This document shows positions 1-8,876 of a DNA stretch of 64,000 nt, in pieces. Within the stretch, counting starts at the first letter, position 1, and each line of letters opens with the position of its first letter. The translations under genes and the position numbers were made by a program. This stretch comes from Pelobacter seleniigenes DSM 18267 (lineage in GTDB: Bacteria > Desulfobacterota > Desulfuromonadia > Desulfuromonadales > Geopsychrobacteraceae). The notes below the pieces were generated by a model, which saw only the letters and a list, made by a program, of their open reading frames with translations, was not told the origin of the DNA and ran no database searches. Location of the stretch: contig NZ_JOMG01000002.1 of assembly GCF_000711225.1 (NCBI RefSeq), positions 2,182,501 to 2,246,500 of the forward strand, in the 5' to 3' direction.

Positions 1-16
1 TTGAGTTCCATGTTCT

Positions 17-33
17 GTTCGATTTAAACGAAC
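17..33. promoter_or_regulatory. Small inverted repeat upstream of the APC permease
   Basis: GTTCG and CGAAC flank a 7-bp AT-rich centre about 115 bp ahead of the permease start. It could be a regulator site, but a 5-bp arm is short and may be chance. The rest of the leader is AT-rich and shows no promoter that I trust. Confidence 0.2.
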
Positions 34-147
34 GCTCCCTTCATTTTTTTGCGCTGGAATTTTAGAACGATTCATGTACTTTAAGGCTGTTTTTAGGGCA
101 ATTGCAAGCTTTTCGCTGTTCCAAAGTTCCGAAGGAGATACCTGCTG

Positions 148-1386
148 ATGGCGAGCCAACCTACCCCCCAACTCGGGCCGGTTCTGTTAAGTGGATTGAT
201 CATAGGTCCGATTCTGGGTTCGGGGATTGTTATCCTGCCGCCGCTGGCCTACCGAACCGCCGGAGACTGGGCACTGTTGGCCTGGCTGCTGATCATCCTG
301 GCGGGATTTGGTTTTGCGCTGGTGTTCGGTCGGTTGAGCCTGCTTTATCCCGGTCCGGCCGGTGTGACCACCGCCATCGGCGTTGCCTTCGGTGAGCAGG
401 TCAAGCTGCTGACCTCCCTGTACTTGACCGGTGCGGTGCTGTTCGGCCCGGTTGCGGTGATGCTGACGGCAGCCACCTACCTGTGTCCGGGCAGTCCCCG
501 GACCAACTGGATTGCTGGCGGCTTGCTGTTGATCTGTGCGGCCTTGCTGTTGCGTGAACTACGCCATATCAGTCGCATCGGCCTGGTCTGCTCGTCGCTG
601 GCCGCGCTGATCCTGGTGTCTGGTGGTTTGGATACCTTGCTGTTGCACCGGATCCCGCTGGCTGCTTTTTCCACCTTTGATCCCCCGGCCTTCGGCTATG
701 CTCTGTTATTATTGTTCTGGACCATTGTCGGTTGGGAAGTGATCGGCAATTACAGCGGTGAAGTGCGTCATCCGCAGCGGACGATCATGGTTGCCGTTAA
801 ATGCTCGGCGGTGGTCATCGGCGTGATCAGCTTGATTGTCGCCGCCGCAGTGCAATATGGCGACCCCGGAATTTATCCTCAGACCGGGCAGGTGACGCGG
901 ATTATCGTCCCCCTCTATGGAAACGCCAGCGGTCTGCTCATGGGCGGACTGACCCTGGCGCTCTGCATCACCACCTGTCTGCTGTTTGTCGGCGGGGTTG
1001 CCCGGCTGATAGCGGCATTGGCGGCGGAAGGTTGGTTGCCGGCGCTACTGGCTCGGCGCAGCAGCACGGGTGCTCCTGTTTATGCCTTGATGTTGCTGAC
1101 CATGGCGCATTTAGCCGCCTTGGGGTTGGTTGAGGCCGGCTGGGTCGGGATTGAGCAGTTGGTGGCTTTTGCCGACGGGTTTTTCCTCGCCAATGCGAGC
1201 ATCGGACTGCTGGCCGCGTACCGGCTGATTCCCTGCCGCTGGGTGCGACTGACCGCCGCTGCGCTGGGTTGTTTTTTTGTGGTGACCTTCTGCCATTCGC
1301 CGCTGTGGGTGATTGTGACGGTGCTGGCCGCCGCCGGTTATTTTTTGGTGCGGCGCAGGCCCGGCCCCAAGGCACCAGCCCTGTAA
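148..1386 (+). CDS. APC-superfamily amino acid permease (YjeH-like)
   Basis: A 412-residue, very hydrophobic protein with about 12 membrane segments. The N-terminal stretch with the glycine-rich GPILGSGIVILPPLAY motif is typical of the unwound first helix of APC-superfamily amino acid transporters. Overall length and pattern best fit the YjeH group, in which the E. coli member exports methionine and branched-chain amino acids. The start is chosen because GGAG lies about 9 nt upstream. An isochorismatase-fold gene follows on the same strand after a gap holding a perfect hairpin. The substrate cannot be read from sequence, and import rather than export is possible. Confidence 0.8.
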   Translation: MASQPTPQLGPVLLSGLIIGPILGSGIVILPPLAYRTAGDWALLAWLLIILAGFGFALVFGRLSLLYPGPAGVTTAIGVAFGEQVKLLTSLYLTGAVLFGPVAVMLTAATYLCPGSPRTNWIAGGLLLICAALLLRELRHISRIGLVCSSLAALILVSGGLDTLLLHRIPLAAFSTFDPPAFGYALLLLFWTIVGWEVIGNYSGEVRHPQRTIMVAVKCSAVVIGVISLIVAAAVQYGDPGIYPQTGQVTRIIVPLYGNASGLLMGGLTLALCITTCLLFVGGVARLIAALAAEGWLPALLARRSSTGAPVYALMLLTMAHLAALGLVEAGWVGIEQLVAFADGFFLANASIGLLAAYRLIPCRWVRLTAAALGCFFVVTFCHSPLWVIVTVLAAAGYFLVRRRPGPKAPAL

Positions 1387-1430
1387 CCATCTAGAGAGGT
1401 TGGGAAAAAGCGTTTTTGCCGACCTTCAGC

Positions 1431-1454
1431 AAGGCACTGACCAGGCAGTGCCTT
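1431..1454 (+). other. Perfect 9-bp hairpin between permease and hydrolase
   Basis: AAGGCACTG and CAGTGCCTT flank a 6-nt loop. No U-tract follows, so this is more likely an intercistronic RNA structure or protein site than a terminator. Confidence 0.45.
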
Positions 1455-1515
1455 GGCCGGTCCAGCCATGAACTTGGCAGGCCGTTGTGCAACTATTTGC
1501 GAGAAAGGAGCTGTT

Positions 1516-2067
1516 ATGAATCCGGTCCTTGTGTTGATTGACCTGCAAAACGATTATTTTCCCGGCGGGGCCATGGAGCTGATCGGCATTGACGCGGCGG
1601 CGAGCCGGGCGGCCGGGGTGCTGAAGCATTGGCGTGGACAGGGTTGGCCGGTCATCCATATCCAGCATATCTCCAACCGTCCCGGGGCCACTTTTTTCCT
1701 GCCTGGGACCAGTGGAGTGGAGATCCATGACAGTGTTAAGCCGCTGCCAACGGAACCGGTGCTCACCAAGAACTATCCGAACAGTTTTCGGGACACCGCT
1801 TTGTTGGAACGACTAGAGGCCTTGGCTGCGGAAAAATTGTTTGTCTGCGGGGCCATGACCCACATGTGCATCGATTCGACGGTGCGGGCGGCGTTTGATC
1901 ACGGTTTCTCCTGCACCCTGGTCAGCGATGCCTGTGCGACCCGTGACCTGGTTGCCTTGTCCGGGGAGACAGTTCCGGCCGCGGCGGTTCAGCAGGCCTT
2001 TCTCGCCGCCCTCGGCAGTGTTTTTGCCAAACTGCTGACCAGCGCAGAGCTGCTGGCGGATCTTTAG
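1516..2067 (+). CDS. Isochorismatase-family cysteine hydrolase
   Basis: A 183-residue protein with the cysteine-hydrolase (isochorismatase/nicotinamidase) fold. The family triad is visible: Asp in the N-terminal LIDLQNDYF motif, Lys in LTKNYPNSF, and Cys in GAMTHMCIDSTVRAA, preceded by the usual cis-peptide region. Known members hydrolyse isochorismate, nicotinamide, ureidoacrylate or N-carbamoyl compounds. The metal-binding DxH arrangement of nicotinamidases is not evident, so I give no substrate. The start at 1516 is preferred over an in-frame upstream start because it has an AAAGGAG ribosome site and begins directly with the conserved beta strand. Its 3' end faces recX. Confidence 0.85.
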   Translation: MNPVLVLIDLQNDYFPGGAMELIGIDAAASRAAGVLKHWRGQGWPVIHIQHISNRPGATFFLPGTSGVEIHDSVKPLPTEPVLTKNYPNSFRDTALLERLEALAAEKLFVCGAMTHMCIDSTVRAAFDHGFSCTLVSDACATRDLVALSGETVPAAAVQQAFLAALGSVFAKLLTSAELLADL

Positions 2068-2135
2068 CCGGTTGGTAAAAAGGCTATTCCTGGGTTCGAC
2101 AGGCGGTTCGACAGCCTGTTCGCAAGGGGCGGGTT

Positions 2136-2615
2136 TCAGGACCAATCGCCATCACGCAGGACGGCAAAGATCAGCTCAAGGGGAAAACCGCGGCGTTGCA
2201 GATAGCCGATCACCCGGCGGCGCTCGCGATCACCGGCCTGGGTATAGTCGAAATCGGCAAAGCGCCTGCCGAGCAGTTCCCGGAGGATGGTTTCCGGCGG
2301 CAACTCCGCGCTGACGGTTTCCCAGGCTTCATGGGCAAGGGCTTCCGGGATGCCGCGCTGCTTGAGGTCGAGGAGAATTTTTCGACCCACCCCTTGGCCG
2401 CTGCGAACCAGGCTGCGTGTCCGCGCTAACGCATAGCGCCGGTCGTTGAGATAGTCGTAGTCTAGGCATTTGCCGATGGCCTGGTCGATGGCCGCAACGG
2501 AAAAGCCGAACCGGGCCAGTCTCTGGCGCAGTTCGGCTTCGCTCATATCCCGGCCGGAGAGTATCCGTACCGCGCTGGCGAACGGATCAGAAGCGTTCGA
2601 TTTCGACCTGGTCAT
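2136..2615 (-). CDS. recX: Regulatory protein RecX
   Basis: A 159-residue protein built from RecX three-helix repeats (SEAELRQRLARFGF, then the LNDRRYALARTRSLVRSGQGVGRKILLDLKQRGI motif family, then a final repeat). RecX binds RecA filaments and modulates recombinase activity in the cytoplasm. The start at 2615 is chosen because it gives the usual family length and has a GGACAAGG ribosome site; a longer reading extends into low-complexity shadow sequence of the pilT-type gene. It overlaps that gene by 29 bp, which suggests translational coupling. Here recX is separated from recA by a pilus-retraction ATPase gene instead of following it directly. Confidence 0.88.
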   Translation of the reverse strand: MTRSKSNASDPFASAVRILSGRDMSEAELRQRLARFGFSVAAIDQAIGKCLDYDYLNDRRYALARTRSLVRSGQGVGRKILLDLKQRGIPEALAHEAWETVSAELPPETILRELLGRRFADFDYTQAGDRERRRVIGYLQRRGFPLELIFAVLRDGDWS

Positions 2616-3771
2616 CCTTGTCCGGCTCTGCTTGGTGCTCGGTGTGCTTCTCTTCCTCTTCCTTGCCGCGTTCGAAATCGCTCCAGGAGGTGTCGGAGGT
2701 TGAATCGATGCCGGAGAACTTGAGCTTGAAGTCGTCCGGATTGGAGCTTTGCCGCAGCGCCTCCTCATAGCTGATGACCTTCCGTTTGACCAGATCCATC
2801 AGCGCCTGGTCAAAGGTCTGCATGCCGTAAGTGGTATAGCCCTGGGCAATGGCATCGCGCAGTTGCGAGGTCTTCTCGCGGTCGTCGATCAGTTCGCGGA
2901 CCCGGGCGGTGGAGATCATGACCTCGACCGCGGCAACCCGCCCCTGACCTTCGATGCGCGGAATCAGCCGCTGGGAAATGACCCCTTTGAGCACATTGGC
3001 CAACTGCAGGCGGATATGCCGCTGCTGATGCGGGGGGAACATGGAGATGATCCGCGAGATGGTTTCCGGGGCATCGATGGTGTGCAGGGTCGACAGGACC
3101 AGGTGGCCGGTTTCGGCTGCGGCCAGGGCGGTTTCGGCGGTTTCCAGGTCGCGCATTTCGCCGACCAGGATGACATCGGGGTCCTGGCGCAGGGCGCTCT
3201 TCAAGGCCGGGGCAAAGCCGACGGTGTCGAAGCCGACTTCGCGCTGGTTGATGATGCATTTACGATCACGGTGGAGGTATTCGATGGGGTCCTCAACCGT
3301 GACGATGTGGGCTGTGCGGTTACTGTTGATGTGATCGATCATCGCCGCCAGGGTGGTGGATTTCCCGGTTCCGGTCGCTCCGGTGACCAGCACCAGGCCG
3401 CGCTGTTCCTGAGCAATCTTTTTGAGGACCGGGGGCATGGTCAGATCATCGAGGGTGGCAACCTTGAACGGGATCGCCCGGAACACCGCTGAAACCGAGT
3501 TGCGCTGCATGAACACGTTGACCCGGAAGCGGCCGAGACCCGGCACCCCGTAGGCAAGGTCGACCTCGCAGTATTCCTCGAACTTGGCGCGCTGGCGGTC
3601 GTTCATGAGCGCTTCGCACATGCTGCGGACCGCTTCCGAGGTCAGGCGCGGAGCCTTGGGCAGCGGGCGCAGGTTGCCGTCGATCCTGAACACCGGCGGA
3701 AGCCCAGCCTTAATATGGATATCCGAGGTGTTCGACTTCAGTGCCATTGCCAGTATGTCGTTCAGATTCAT
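2587..3771 (-). CDS. PilT/PilU-type pilus retraction ATPase
   Basis: A 394-residue hexameric secretion-type ATPase. Walker A GATGTGKST lies at about residues 131-139, the Asp box follows (VTVEDPIEYLH), Walker B ILVGEMRD is at 201-208, and a His box begins HTIDAPET. An N-terminal PAS-like PilT domain occupies roughly 1-110. Such proteins power type IV pilus retraction at the inner membrane. The last 45 or so residues form a highly charged, Glu/Lys/Asp-rich tail beyond the conserved core, as seen in PilU-like paralogues. No other pilus genes are nearby. It is an accessory PilT paralogue inside the recA-recX unit; PilT and PilU roles cannot be separated here. Confidence 0.9.
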   Translation of the reverse strand: MNLNDILAMALKSNTSDIHIKAGLPPVFRIDGNLRPLPKAPRLTSEAVRSMCEALMNDRQRAKFEEYCEVDLAYGVPGLGRFRVNVFMQRNSVSAVFRAIPFKVATLDDLTMPPVLKKIAQEQRGLVLVTGATGTGKSTTLAAMIDHINSNRTAHIVTVEDPIEYLHRDRKCIINQREVGFDTVGFAPALKSALRQDPDVILVGEMRDLETAETALAAAETGHLVLSTLHTIDAPETISRIISMFPPHQQRHIRLQLANVLKGVISQRLIPRIEGQGRVAAVEVMISTARVRELIDDREKTSQLRDAIAQGYTTYGMQTFDQALMDLVKRKVISYEEALRQSSNPDDFKLKFSGIDSTSDTSWSDFERGKEEEEKHTEHQAEPDKDDQVEIERF

Positions 3772-3904
3772 AGCCCCACCCTGGTCAACTTTTCAATTCA
3801 GAGGTTAGTGATATCGTCCGGCCTGCAACCAACTCCCACCCATCTTCGGCGCAGTTGCGGCGGCAAGCCGGGTTCAGCCTTTTTCTACAACGCGCGTCAT
3901 TCTC

Positions 3905-4939
3905 TCAATCTTCTTCCGCGGCGGACGACACCACCGGTTTGCCTTCCCCGATGCCGTAGAGTTCCCGCAATGCGGCTTCGATCTCATCGGTCATTTCCGG
4001 ATGCTCTTTGAGGTATTGTTTGGCGTTTTCGCGCCCCTGGCCGACCCGTTCCCCTTTATAGGAGAACCAGGAACCGCTTTTTTCGACCAGATCGTTATCA
4101 ACCCCGAGGTCGAGCACATCCCCTTCGCGGGAGATGCCGACACCATACATAATATCAAATTCTGCCTGTTTGAACGGCGGCGCGACCTTGTTTTTGACAA
4201 CTTTGACCCGGGTTCTGCCGCCGACCACATCCTGCCCCTGTTTGAGGGACGCGATGCGGCGGATATCGAGTCTGACCGACGCATAAAATTTGAGTGCATT
4301 GCCGCCGGTGGTGGTTTCCGGATTGCCGAACATGACGCCGATTTTCATGCGGATCTGGTTGATGAAGATGATGCTGCAATTCGACTTGCTGACAATCCCG
4401 GTCAGCTTGCGCAGCGCCTGGGACATCAGTCGGGCCTGCAGACCCATGTGGGAGTCGCCCATTTCCCCTTCGATTTCAGCACGCGGGGTCAGTGCGGCGA
4501 CGGAGTCGACCACCAGCACGTCGATAGCGCCGCTGCGCACCAGCATCTCGGTGATTTCCAGAGCCTGCTCGCCGGTGTCGGGCTGGCTGACCAGCAGGTC
4601 GTCGGCCTTGACGCCGAGGTGTTGGGCATATTGAATATCCAGGGCGTGTTCGGCATCGACGAATGCAGCGACCCCGCCTTTTTTCTGGACTTCGGCAACG
4701 ATATGCAGGGCCAGGGTGGTTTTCCCCGAAGACTCCGGCCCGAAAATTTCTATGATCCGGCCTTTGGGAACGCCACCGACCCCGAGCGCCAGGTCAAGGC
4801 TGAGCGCACCGGTCGAAATGGTCTCCACAGCCGGAACCTGGTAGTCTGAGCCCAGGCGCATGATGCTGCCCTTGCCGAACTGTTTTTCAATCTGGCCCAT
4901 GGCAAGTTCCAAGGCGCGGTTGCGGTTTTCATCTGACAT
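3905..4939 (-). CDS. recA: Recombinase RecA
   Basis: A full-length 344-residue RecA. Walker [10 protein letters not shown] is at 67-75, Walker B is LLVSQPD-region plus the [10 protein letters not shown] strand, and the L2/DNA-binding signature [31 protein letters not shown] region is intact. RecA forms ATP-dependent filaments on single-stranded DNA, drives strand exchange and triggers LexA cleavage. The start has a GGAGG ribosome site. cinA lies upstream on the same strand after 176 bp, and the pilT-type gene lies downstream after 133 bp. The C-terminus is acidic (SSAAEED), as is usual. I could not confirm a LexA box in the upstream gap. Confidence 0.98.
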   Translation of the reverse strand: MSDENRNRALELAMGQIEKQFGKGSIMRLGSDYQVPAVETISTGALSLDLALGVGGVPKGRIIEIFGPESSGKTTLALHIVAEVQKKGGVAAFVDAEHALDIQYAQHLGVKADDLLVSQPDTGEQALEITEMLVRSGAIDVLVVDSVAALTPRAEIEGEMGDSHMGLQARLMSQALRKLTGIVSKSNCSIIFINQIRMKIGVMFGNPETTTGGNALKFYASVRLDIRRIASLKQGQDVVGGRTRVKVVKNKVAPPFKQAEFDIMYGVGISREGDVLDLGVDNDLVEKSGSWFSYKGERVGQGRENAKQYLKEHPEMTDEIEAALRELYGIGEGKPVVSSAAEED

Positions 4940-5115
4940 GTTTTCCTCCAGTGGTTTTGGCGTTTTGACTTAACATTCCTGCATTACCGGGATTATCCTC
5001 TCCCGCTGTGACATAAAAAGACATTATTGACGGTTTTCGGGAGCGTTCCGGGGGCTCAGCCGGCATTCTTGTTTAATGCAAGAGATTAAAGGTTTTTCAA
5101 ACAGCTGTCGAGTGG

Positions 5116-6384
5116 TTATTCTGCCGCCGCCGGGGGGACCGGATTCAGTTGCTGTAATGCATAGCGACGCAGCCATTCCAGCGCCATGTAGGCACTCATT
5201 TTCTGTACCTGCCCCCGATCTCCGCTAAAATGATAGCGCTTGACATGAATCCCTTCCCCGCCGGCCAGGGCTAGAAACACGGTCCCGACGGGTTTGTCCG
5301 GGCTACCGCCATCCGGACCGGCAATCCCGGTAATGGCCAGGGCAACGTCGGTTCTGCTGCTCCGCCTTAAGCCGCCGGCCATGGCCCGGGCGCACTGCTC
5401 GCTGACCGCTCCGTACTGTTGCAGAACCTGTTCCGGAACCCCGAGCCAGGCCATTTTGGCCGAGTTGGCGTAGGTCACTCCGCCGCGTTCAAGAAACGCC
5501 GAGGCCCCCGCTTCGCTGGTCAGCAGGCTGGCGAGCAGGCCGCCGGTGCAGGATTCGGCCAGGGACAAGGTCAGGCCGGCCTGGATCAGCAGCTTGCCGA
5601 CGTTGCCAGCCGGAGTCTCCTCGTTGCGGGCGAGCAGGTGATTGCCGAGGCTTTTCAGCAGCAGCGCTTCGGCCAGGTCGAGTTTTTGTGCGCCGTCCTC
5701 GCCATAGGCTTTCAGCTTCAATAGAACCAGCGGAAATTCCAGGCCGAAGGCAACCTCCACCCCGTCCGGCAGTTCGCGGTAGGGAATCAACCGGTTGACC
5801 CGCGGCTCGGGCAGGCCGAACAGCTTGAAGGTGCGTTGCTGGAGCGGGTTGCTCTGCGGGATCTCCTGCTGCAGCAGGGGCAGGACTTCCCGTTCAAACA
5901 TAGCCTTCATCTCCGTCGGCACCCCGGGCAGGAAAAACAGCTCGCACTGACCATGCCGCAGGCGGAAGCCGGGGGCGGTGCCGAGGCTGTTGGCCAGCGG
6001 TACGGCTTGCTGCGGCAGCAGCGCCTGGCGCTCGTTGCTCGGTTCCATGGGGCGGTTGCGCCGGGCGAACCAGTCGCGGATCATGGCCATCGCCTCTTCA
6101 TTGATGACCAGGGCCTGGTGAAAGGTGCGGGCCGCAGCGCGGGCGGTGAGGTCATCCCGGGTTGAGCCGAGGCCGCCGGTGACAATGACAAAACGGACAT
6201 GAGCGGCGAGATAATTGAGGGCCGCCATGATCTCTTTTTCCTGGTCCGGAACCGCCAGGCTGCAGCGCAGCCGATAGCCGCAGCGGGAGAGGATTTCGGC
6301 GATGGTGCTGGTATTGGTGTCGCTCAACTCGCCGTTAAGCAGCTCGTCCCCGGTGGTCAGTACGGCAATATCGAAATTGGACAT
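5116..6384 (-). CDS. cinA: CinA family protein (competence/damage-inducible; NMN deamidase and molybdopterin-binding domains)
   Basis: A 422-residue two-domain protein. The N-terminal half is the MoCF/COG1058 domain (TTGDELLNGEL, then VTGGLGSTRDDLTA). The C-terminal half is the CinA/PncC nicotinamide-nucleotide amidohydrolase domain (SLAESCTGGLLASLLT and GIAGPDGGSPDKPVGTV). The family has pyrophosphatase and NMN deamidase activity and takes part in NAD recycling; cinA-recA proximity is common in bacteria. The start at 6384 is chosen for its AGGAG ribosome site and the conserved MSNFDIAVLTTGDE opening. pgpA ends 17 bp upstream, so the genes are probably cotranscribed. Confidence 0.93.
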   Translation of the reverse strand: MSNFDIAVLTTGDELLNGELSDTNTSTIAEILSRCGYRLRCSLAVPDQEKEIMAALNYLAAHVRFVIVTGGLGSTRDDLTARAAARTFHQALVINEEAMAMIRDWFARRNRPMEPSNERQALLPQQAVPLANSLGTAPGFRLRHGQCELFFLPGVPTEMKAMFEREVLPLLQQEIPQSNPLQQRTFKLFGLPEPRVNRLIPYRELPDGVEVAFGLEFPLVLLKLKAYGEDGAQKLDLAEALLLKSLGNHLLARNEETPAGNVGKLLIQAGLTLSLAESCTGGLLASLLTSEAGASAFLERGGVTYANSAKMAWLGVPEQVLQQYGAVSEQCARAMAGGLRRSSRTDVALAITGIAGPDGGSPDKPVGTVFLALAGGEGIHVKRYHFSGDRGQVQKMSAYMALEWLRRYALQQLNPVPPAAAE

Positions 6385-6401
6385 GGTGGACTCCTGACCG
6401 C

Positions 6402-6884
6402 TCAGCCGAACAGGGCCAGGCCGAGACGCAGTAAAATGAGGGCGTAGATGCCGGCCACGACATCGTCCAGGGTGACCCCGAGGCCGTTTTTCCACTCCCG
6501 GTCGAACCAGCTGGCCGGAAACGGCTTGCAGATATCGAACAGGCGGAAGCAGAAGAACCCGGCTATAGCGATCCCCCAGCTGAAAGGCAAAAATGCGGTG
6601 GTGACCAGGTAGCCGGCCAGTTCGTCAATGACGATGCGGCCATCGTCCGGCTCCTGGTAGTGTTGCCCCGCCAGATCGCAGATTTTGCAGCTCAGCAGAA
6701 TGACGGCCAGCAGCGCCAGGGCCTGGAGCGGCACATTGAGCCGGGAGATGAGGTAGTAACAGGGGATTCCCATCAGGGTGCCGAAGGTGCCGGATGCCAC
6801 CGGGGCATAGCCAAGGCCGGCGTTGCTGGCCAGAAACAGGGTCAGCCAGGGCGTATTGCGGTTGCTTGGGGACGGTTCACTCAT
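6402..6884 (-). CDS. pgpA: Phosphatidylglycerophosphatase A
   Basis: A 160-residue membrane protein with several hydrophobic helices and the PgpA signatures near the N-terminus (GYAPVASGTFGTL) and mid-protein (DDGRIVIDELAGY, with the acidic residues that bind Mg2+). It removes the phosphate from phosphatidylglycerol phosphate to make phosphatidylglycerol in the inner membrane. The C-terminal DDVVAGIYA segment is also conserved. Its first 8 bp overlap the end of larC, indicating coupling in the larBC-pgpA-cinA run. Confidence 0.93.
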   Translation of the reverse strand: MSEPSPSNRNTPWLTLFLASNAGLGYAPVASGTFGTLMGIPCYYLISRLNVPLQALALLAVILLSCKICDLAGQHYQEPDDGRIVIDELAGYLVTTAFLPFSWGIAIAGFFCFRLFDICKPFPASWFDREWKNGLGVTLDDVVAGIYALILLRLGLALFG

Positions 6885-8076
6885 GGCCGTCCCCCGGCGT
6901 GCTCAGATCGAGTTTGGCATAGGCGGTCTCTTCGACGATGCGGTAAACCTGCTGGAGCGGTTGGCCGCTCTGTCGCGCCAGTTCCCGGCAGTCATCGTAT
7001 TCAGCGGTCAGGCGCAGAAATTGTGTTCCGGAATAGAGCAGTTTGACCCGCGCCTGGCCCAGCTCCGTCTGTACGGTGCTGCTGCGGCGGTTGAGTCGGT
7101 AGCGCTGCTGCAGGGAACCGCGCACCCCGATAGCGCTGCTTTCCCGCATGATCAACTGGGCCAGCTGCTCGGCCTGGGGTGGCCGGCAGACCACGGTCAG
7201 CAGGTTGCCCGGGCGGTTTTTCTTCATCTGCAGTGGTGAATAACCGGCATCCAGCGCGCCGGCCGCGAGCAGCTGTTCCAAGAGGTTGCCGAGGACTTCC
7301 GGGGTGCTGTCATCGATATGGGTTTCCAGGACCTGGACGCTGTCCTGCTCGGGCAGGGCAGCGGCGTTTTCAAAGAGGATGCCGCGCAGCAGGTTGGGGC
7401 GATCCTCCAGCTCCCAACCGCCGACCCCGTAGGCCGTTATTCCGAGGGGCAAAGCGGGCAGGGGGCCAAACTCGGCGATCTCGGCGGCGATGGTTGCACC
7501 GGTCGGCGTGACCAGTTCCTGGCTAATCCCGCTGTCGTAAACCGGTTTGCCGCGGAGGATTTCCAGGGTCGCGGGGGCGGGCAGGGGTAGCGCGCCGTGG
7601 GCGCAACGGGACATGCCGCGTGACAGCGGCAACGGAGCGCAGCGAACGCTGGTGATGTCCAGCAAATGCAGGGCAATGGCCGCGCCGGTCAGATCGACTA
7701 TGGCATCGATCGCCCCGACTTCGTGAAAATGGACCTGATTGATATCGATCCCGTGGACTTTGGCCTCGGCCTCACCCAGACGGCGGAAGAACTTGCGTGC
7801 CAGTTGGCTGATCGGCACGGCCAGGGTGCTGGTCGCCAGCAGCTGATCGATATCACTCCAATGGCGGTGATGATGGGTTTCCGCGCAGACGACCCGGCAG
7901 CGGCAGCCTTCAATGCCGTGGCGCTGTTCGCGGGAAATTTGCAGCTCAAAGCCGGAGATCGGTAACTTGGCGAGTTCCTGCCTGAGCTGGTCGGGGTCCA
8001 GGCCGAAATCGAGCATCAGGCCCAGAAACATGTCTCCGGAAATACCGGAAAAAGAATCGAGATAGAGCGTTTTCAT
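6877..8076 (-). CDS. larC: Nickel pincer cofactor biosynthesis protein LarC
   Basis: A 399-residue LarC (COG1641). The opening LDSFSGISGDMFLGLMLD is the family signature, and the later HFHEVGAIDAIVDLTG segment is strongly conserved. LarC is a CTP-dependent nickel insertase that completes the nickel-pincer nucleotide used by lactate racemase (LarA) and relatives. Several family members are made as a LarC1/LarC2 pair through programmed frameshifting; here the gene is a single uninterrupted frame. A ribosome site AAAAGG precedes the start. larB lies 26 bp upstream. No larE is visible nearby. Confidence 0.92.
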   Translation of the reverse strand: MKTLYLDSFSGISGDMFLGLMLDFGLDPDQLRQELAKLPISGFELQISREQRHGIEGCRCRVVCAETHHHRHWSDIDQLLATSTLAVPISQLARKFFRRLGEAEAKVHGIDINQVHFHEVGAIDAIVDLTGAAIALHLLDITSVRCAPLPLSRGMSRCAHGALPLPAPATLEILRGKPVYDSGISQELVTPTGATIAAEIAEFGPLPALPLGITAYGVGGWELEDRPNLLRGILFENAAALPEQDSVQVLETHIDDSTPEVLGNLLEQLLAAGALDAGYSPLQMKKNRPGNLLTVVCRPPQAEQLAQLIMRESSAIGVRGSLQQRYRLNRRSSTVQTELGQARVKLLYSGTQFLRLTAEYDDCRELARQSGQPLQQVYRIVEETAYAKLDLSTPGDGHE

Positions 8077-8102
8077 GGTGACCTTTTAAGGGTGAGGGAT
8101 GT

Positions 8103-8858
8103 TCATGATCTTTTGCGGTTGATCCGGTTCGCTGCAAATGCGGCTCCGAAGCCATTATCAATATTGACCACGGTCACACCGCTGGCGCAGGAGTTCAACA
8201 TCCCCAGCAGCGCTGCGACGCCGGCAAAGGCCGCGCCATAACCGACCGAAGTCGGCACCGCGATGACCGGTTTTTCAACCAGCCCGCCGATGACGGAGGG
8301 CAGGGCTCCTTCCATGCCGGCGACGACGATAAGCACCGCTGCCGAGCGCAGTTGCTCCTGACGGGCCAGCAGGCGATGGATTCCGGCCACGCCGACGTCG
8401 ATCAGTTCCTCGACCTCATTGCCAAGCATTTGGGCGGTAATGACGGCTTCCCGGGCCACCGGCAGGTCCGAGGTCCCGGCGCAGATGACCAGGATCTTGC
8501 CCTGGCCGCTGACGGTGATTTTCTGCTTTACCAGGCAGAAGGTGCGGGCCACGCTGTCGTATTCCCCGTCCGGGAAATGATTGCATAGAGCGGTGGCTTT
8601 TTCGCTGTCCAGGCGGGTGACCAGGATATTGCGCTCCTTTTTGGCCATGGCGCCAAGAATGATATTCAACTGCTCAAGGCTCTTGCTTTCGCCGAGGATG
8701 ACTTCCGGGACCCCCTGCCGTAATTCGCGGTGATGGTCGATCTGGGCAATGCCGAGATCCTCAAAAGGCAGCTGTTTCAGGCGGTCGACGGTGTCCGCGA
8801 CACTGACCTGACCGGCCACCAGGGATTCCAGCAGGCGGGTGAGTTCTTGCTGATTCAT
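8103..8858 (-). CDS. larB: Nickel pincer cofactor biosynthesis protein LarB
   Basis: A 251-residue protein of the LarB family, related to the PurE (AIR carboxylase) fold. The C-terminal half carries the PurE-like core (VICAGTSDLPVAREAV, GVAGIHRLL, VVAGMEGALPSVIGGLV, and VPTSVGYGAAF). LarB carboxylates and hydrolyses nicotinic acid adenine dinucleotide, the first step towards the nickel-pincer cofactor. It has a GGAG ribosome site. It lies 18 bp after the HD-domain gene and 26 bp before larC. A likely client is the LarA homologue at 56-57.5 kb. Confidence 0.92.
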   Translation of the reverse strand: MNQQELTRLLESLVAGQVSVADTVDRLKQLPFEDLGIAQIDHHRELRQGVPEVILGESKSLEQLNIILGAMAKKERNILVTRLDSEKATALCNHFPDGEYDSVARTFCLVKQKITVSGQGKILVICAGTSDLPVAREAVITAQMLGNEVEELIDVGVAGIHRLLARQEQLRSAAVLIVVAGMEGALPSVIGGLVEKPVIAVPTSVGYGAAFAGVAALLGMLNSCASGVTVVNIDNGFGAAFAANRINRKRS

Positions 8859-8876
8859 AGGGCTCCGTGGGGCGAT

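Noticed and set aside
4001-4849. Plus-strand frame of 282 codons opposite recA
   Set aside because: Antisense shadow of a fully conserved recA with no ribosome site or family features.
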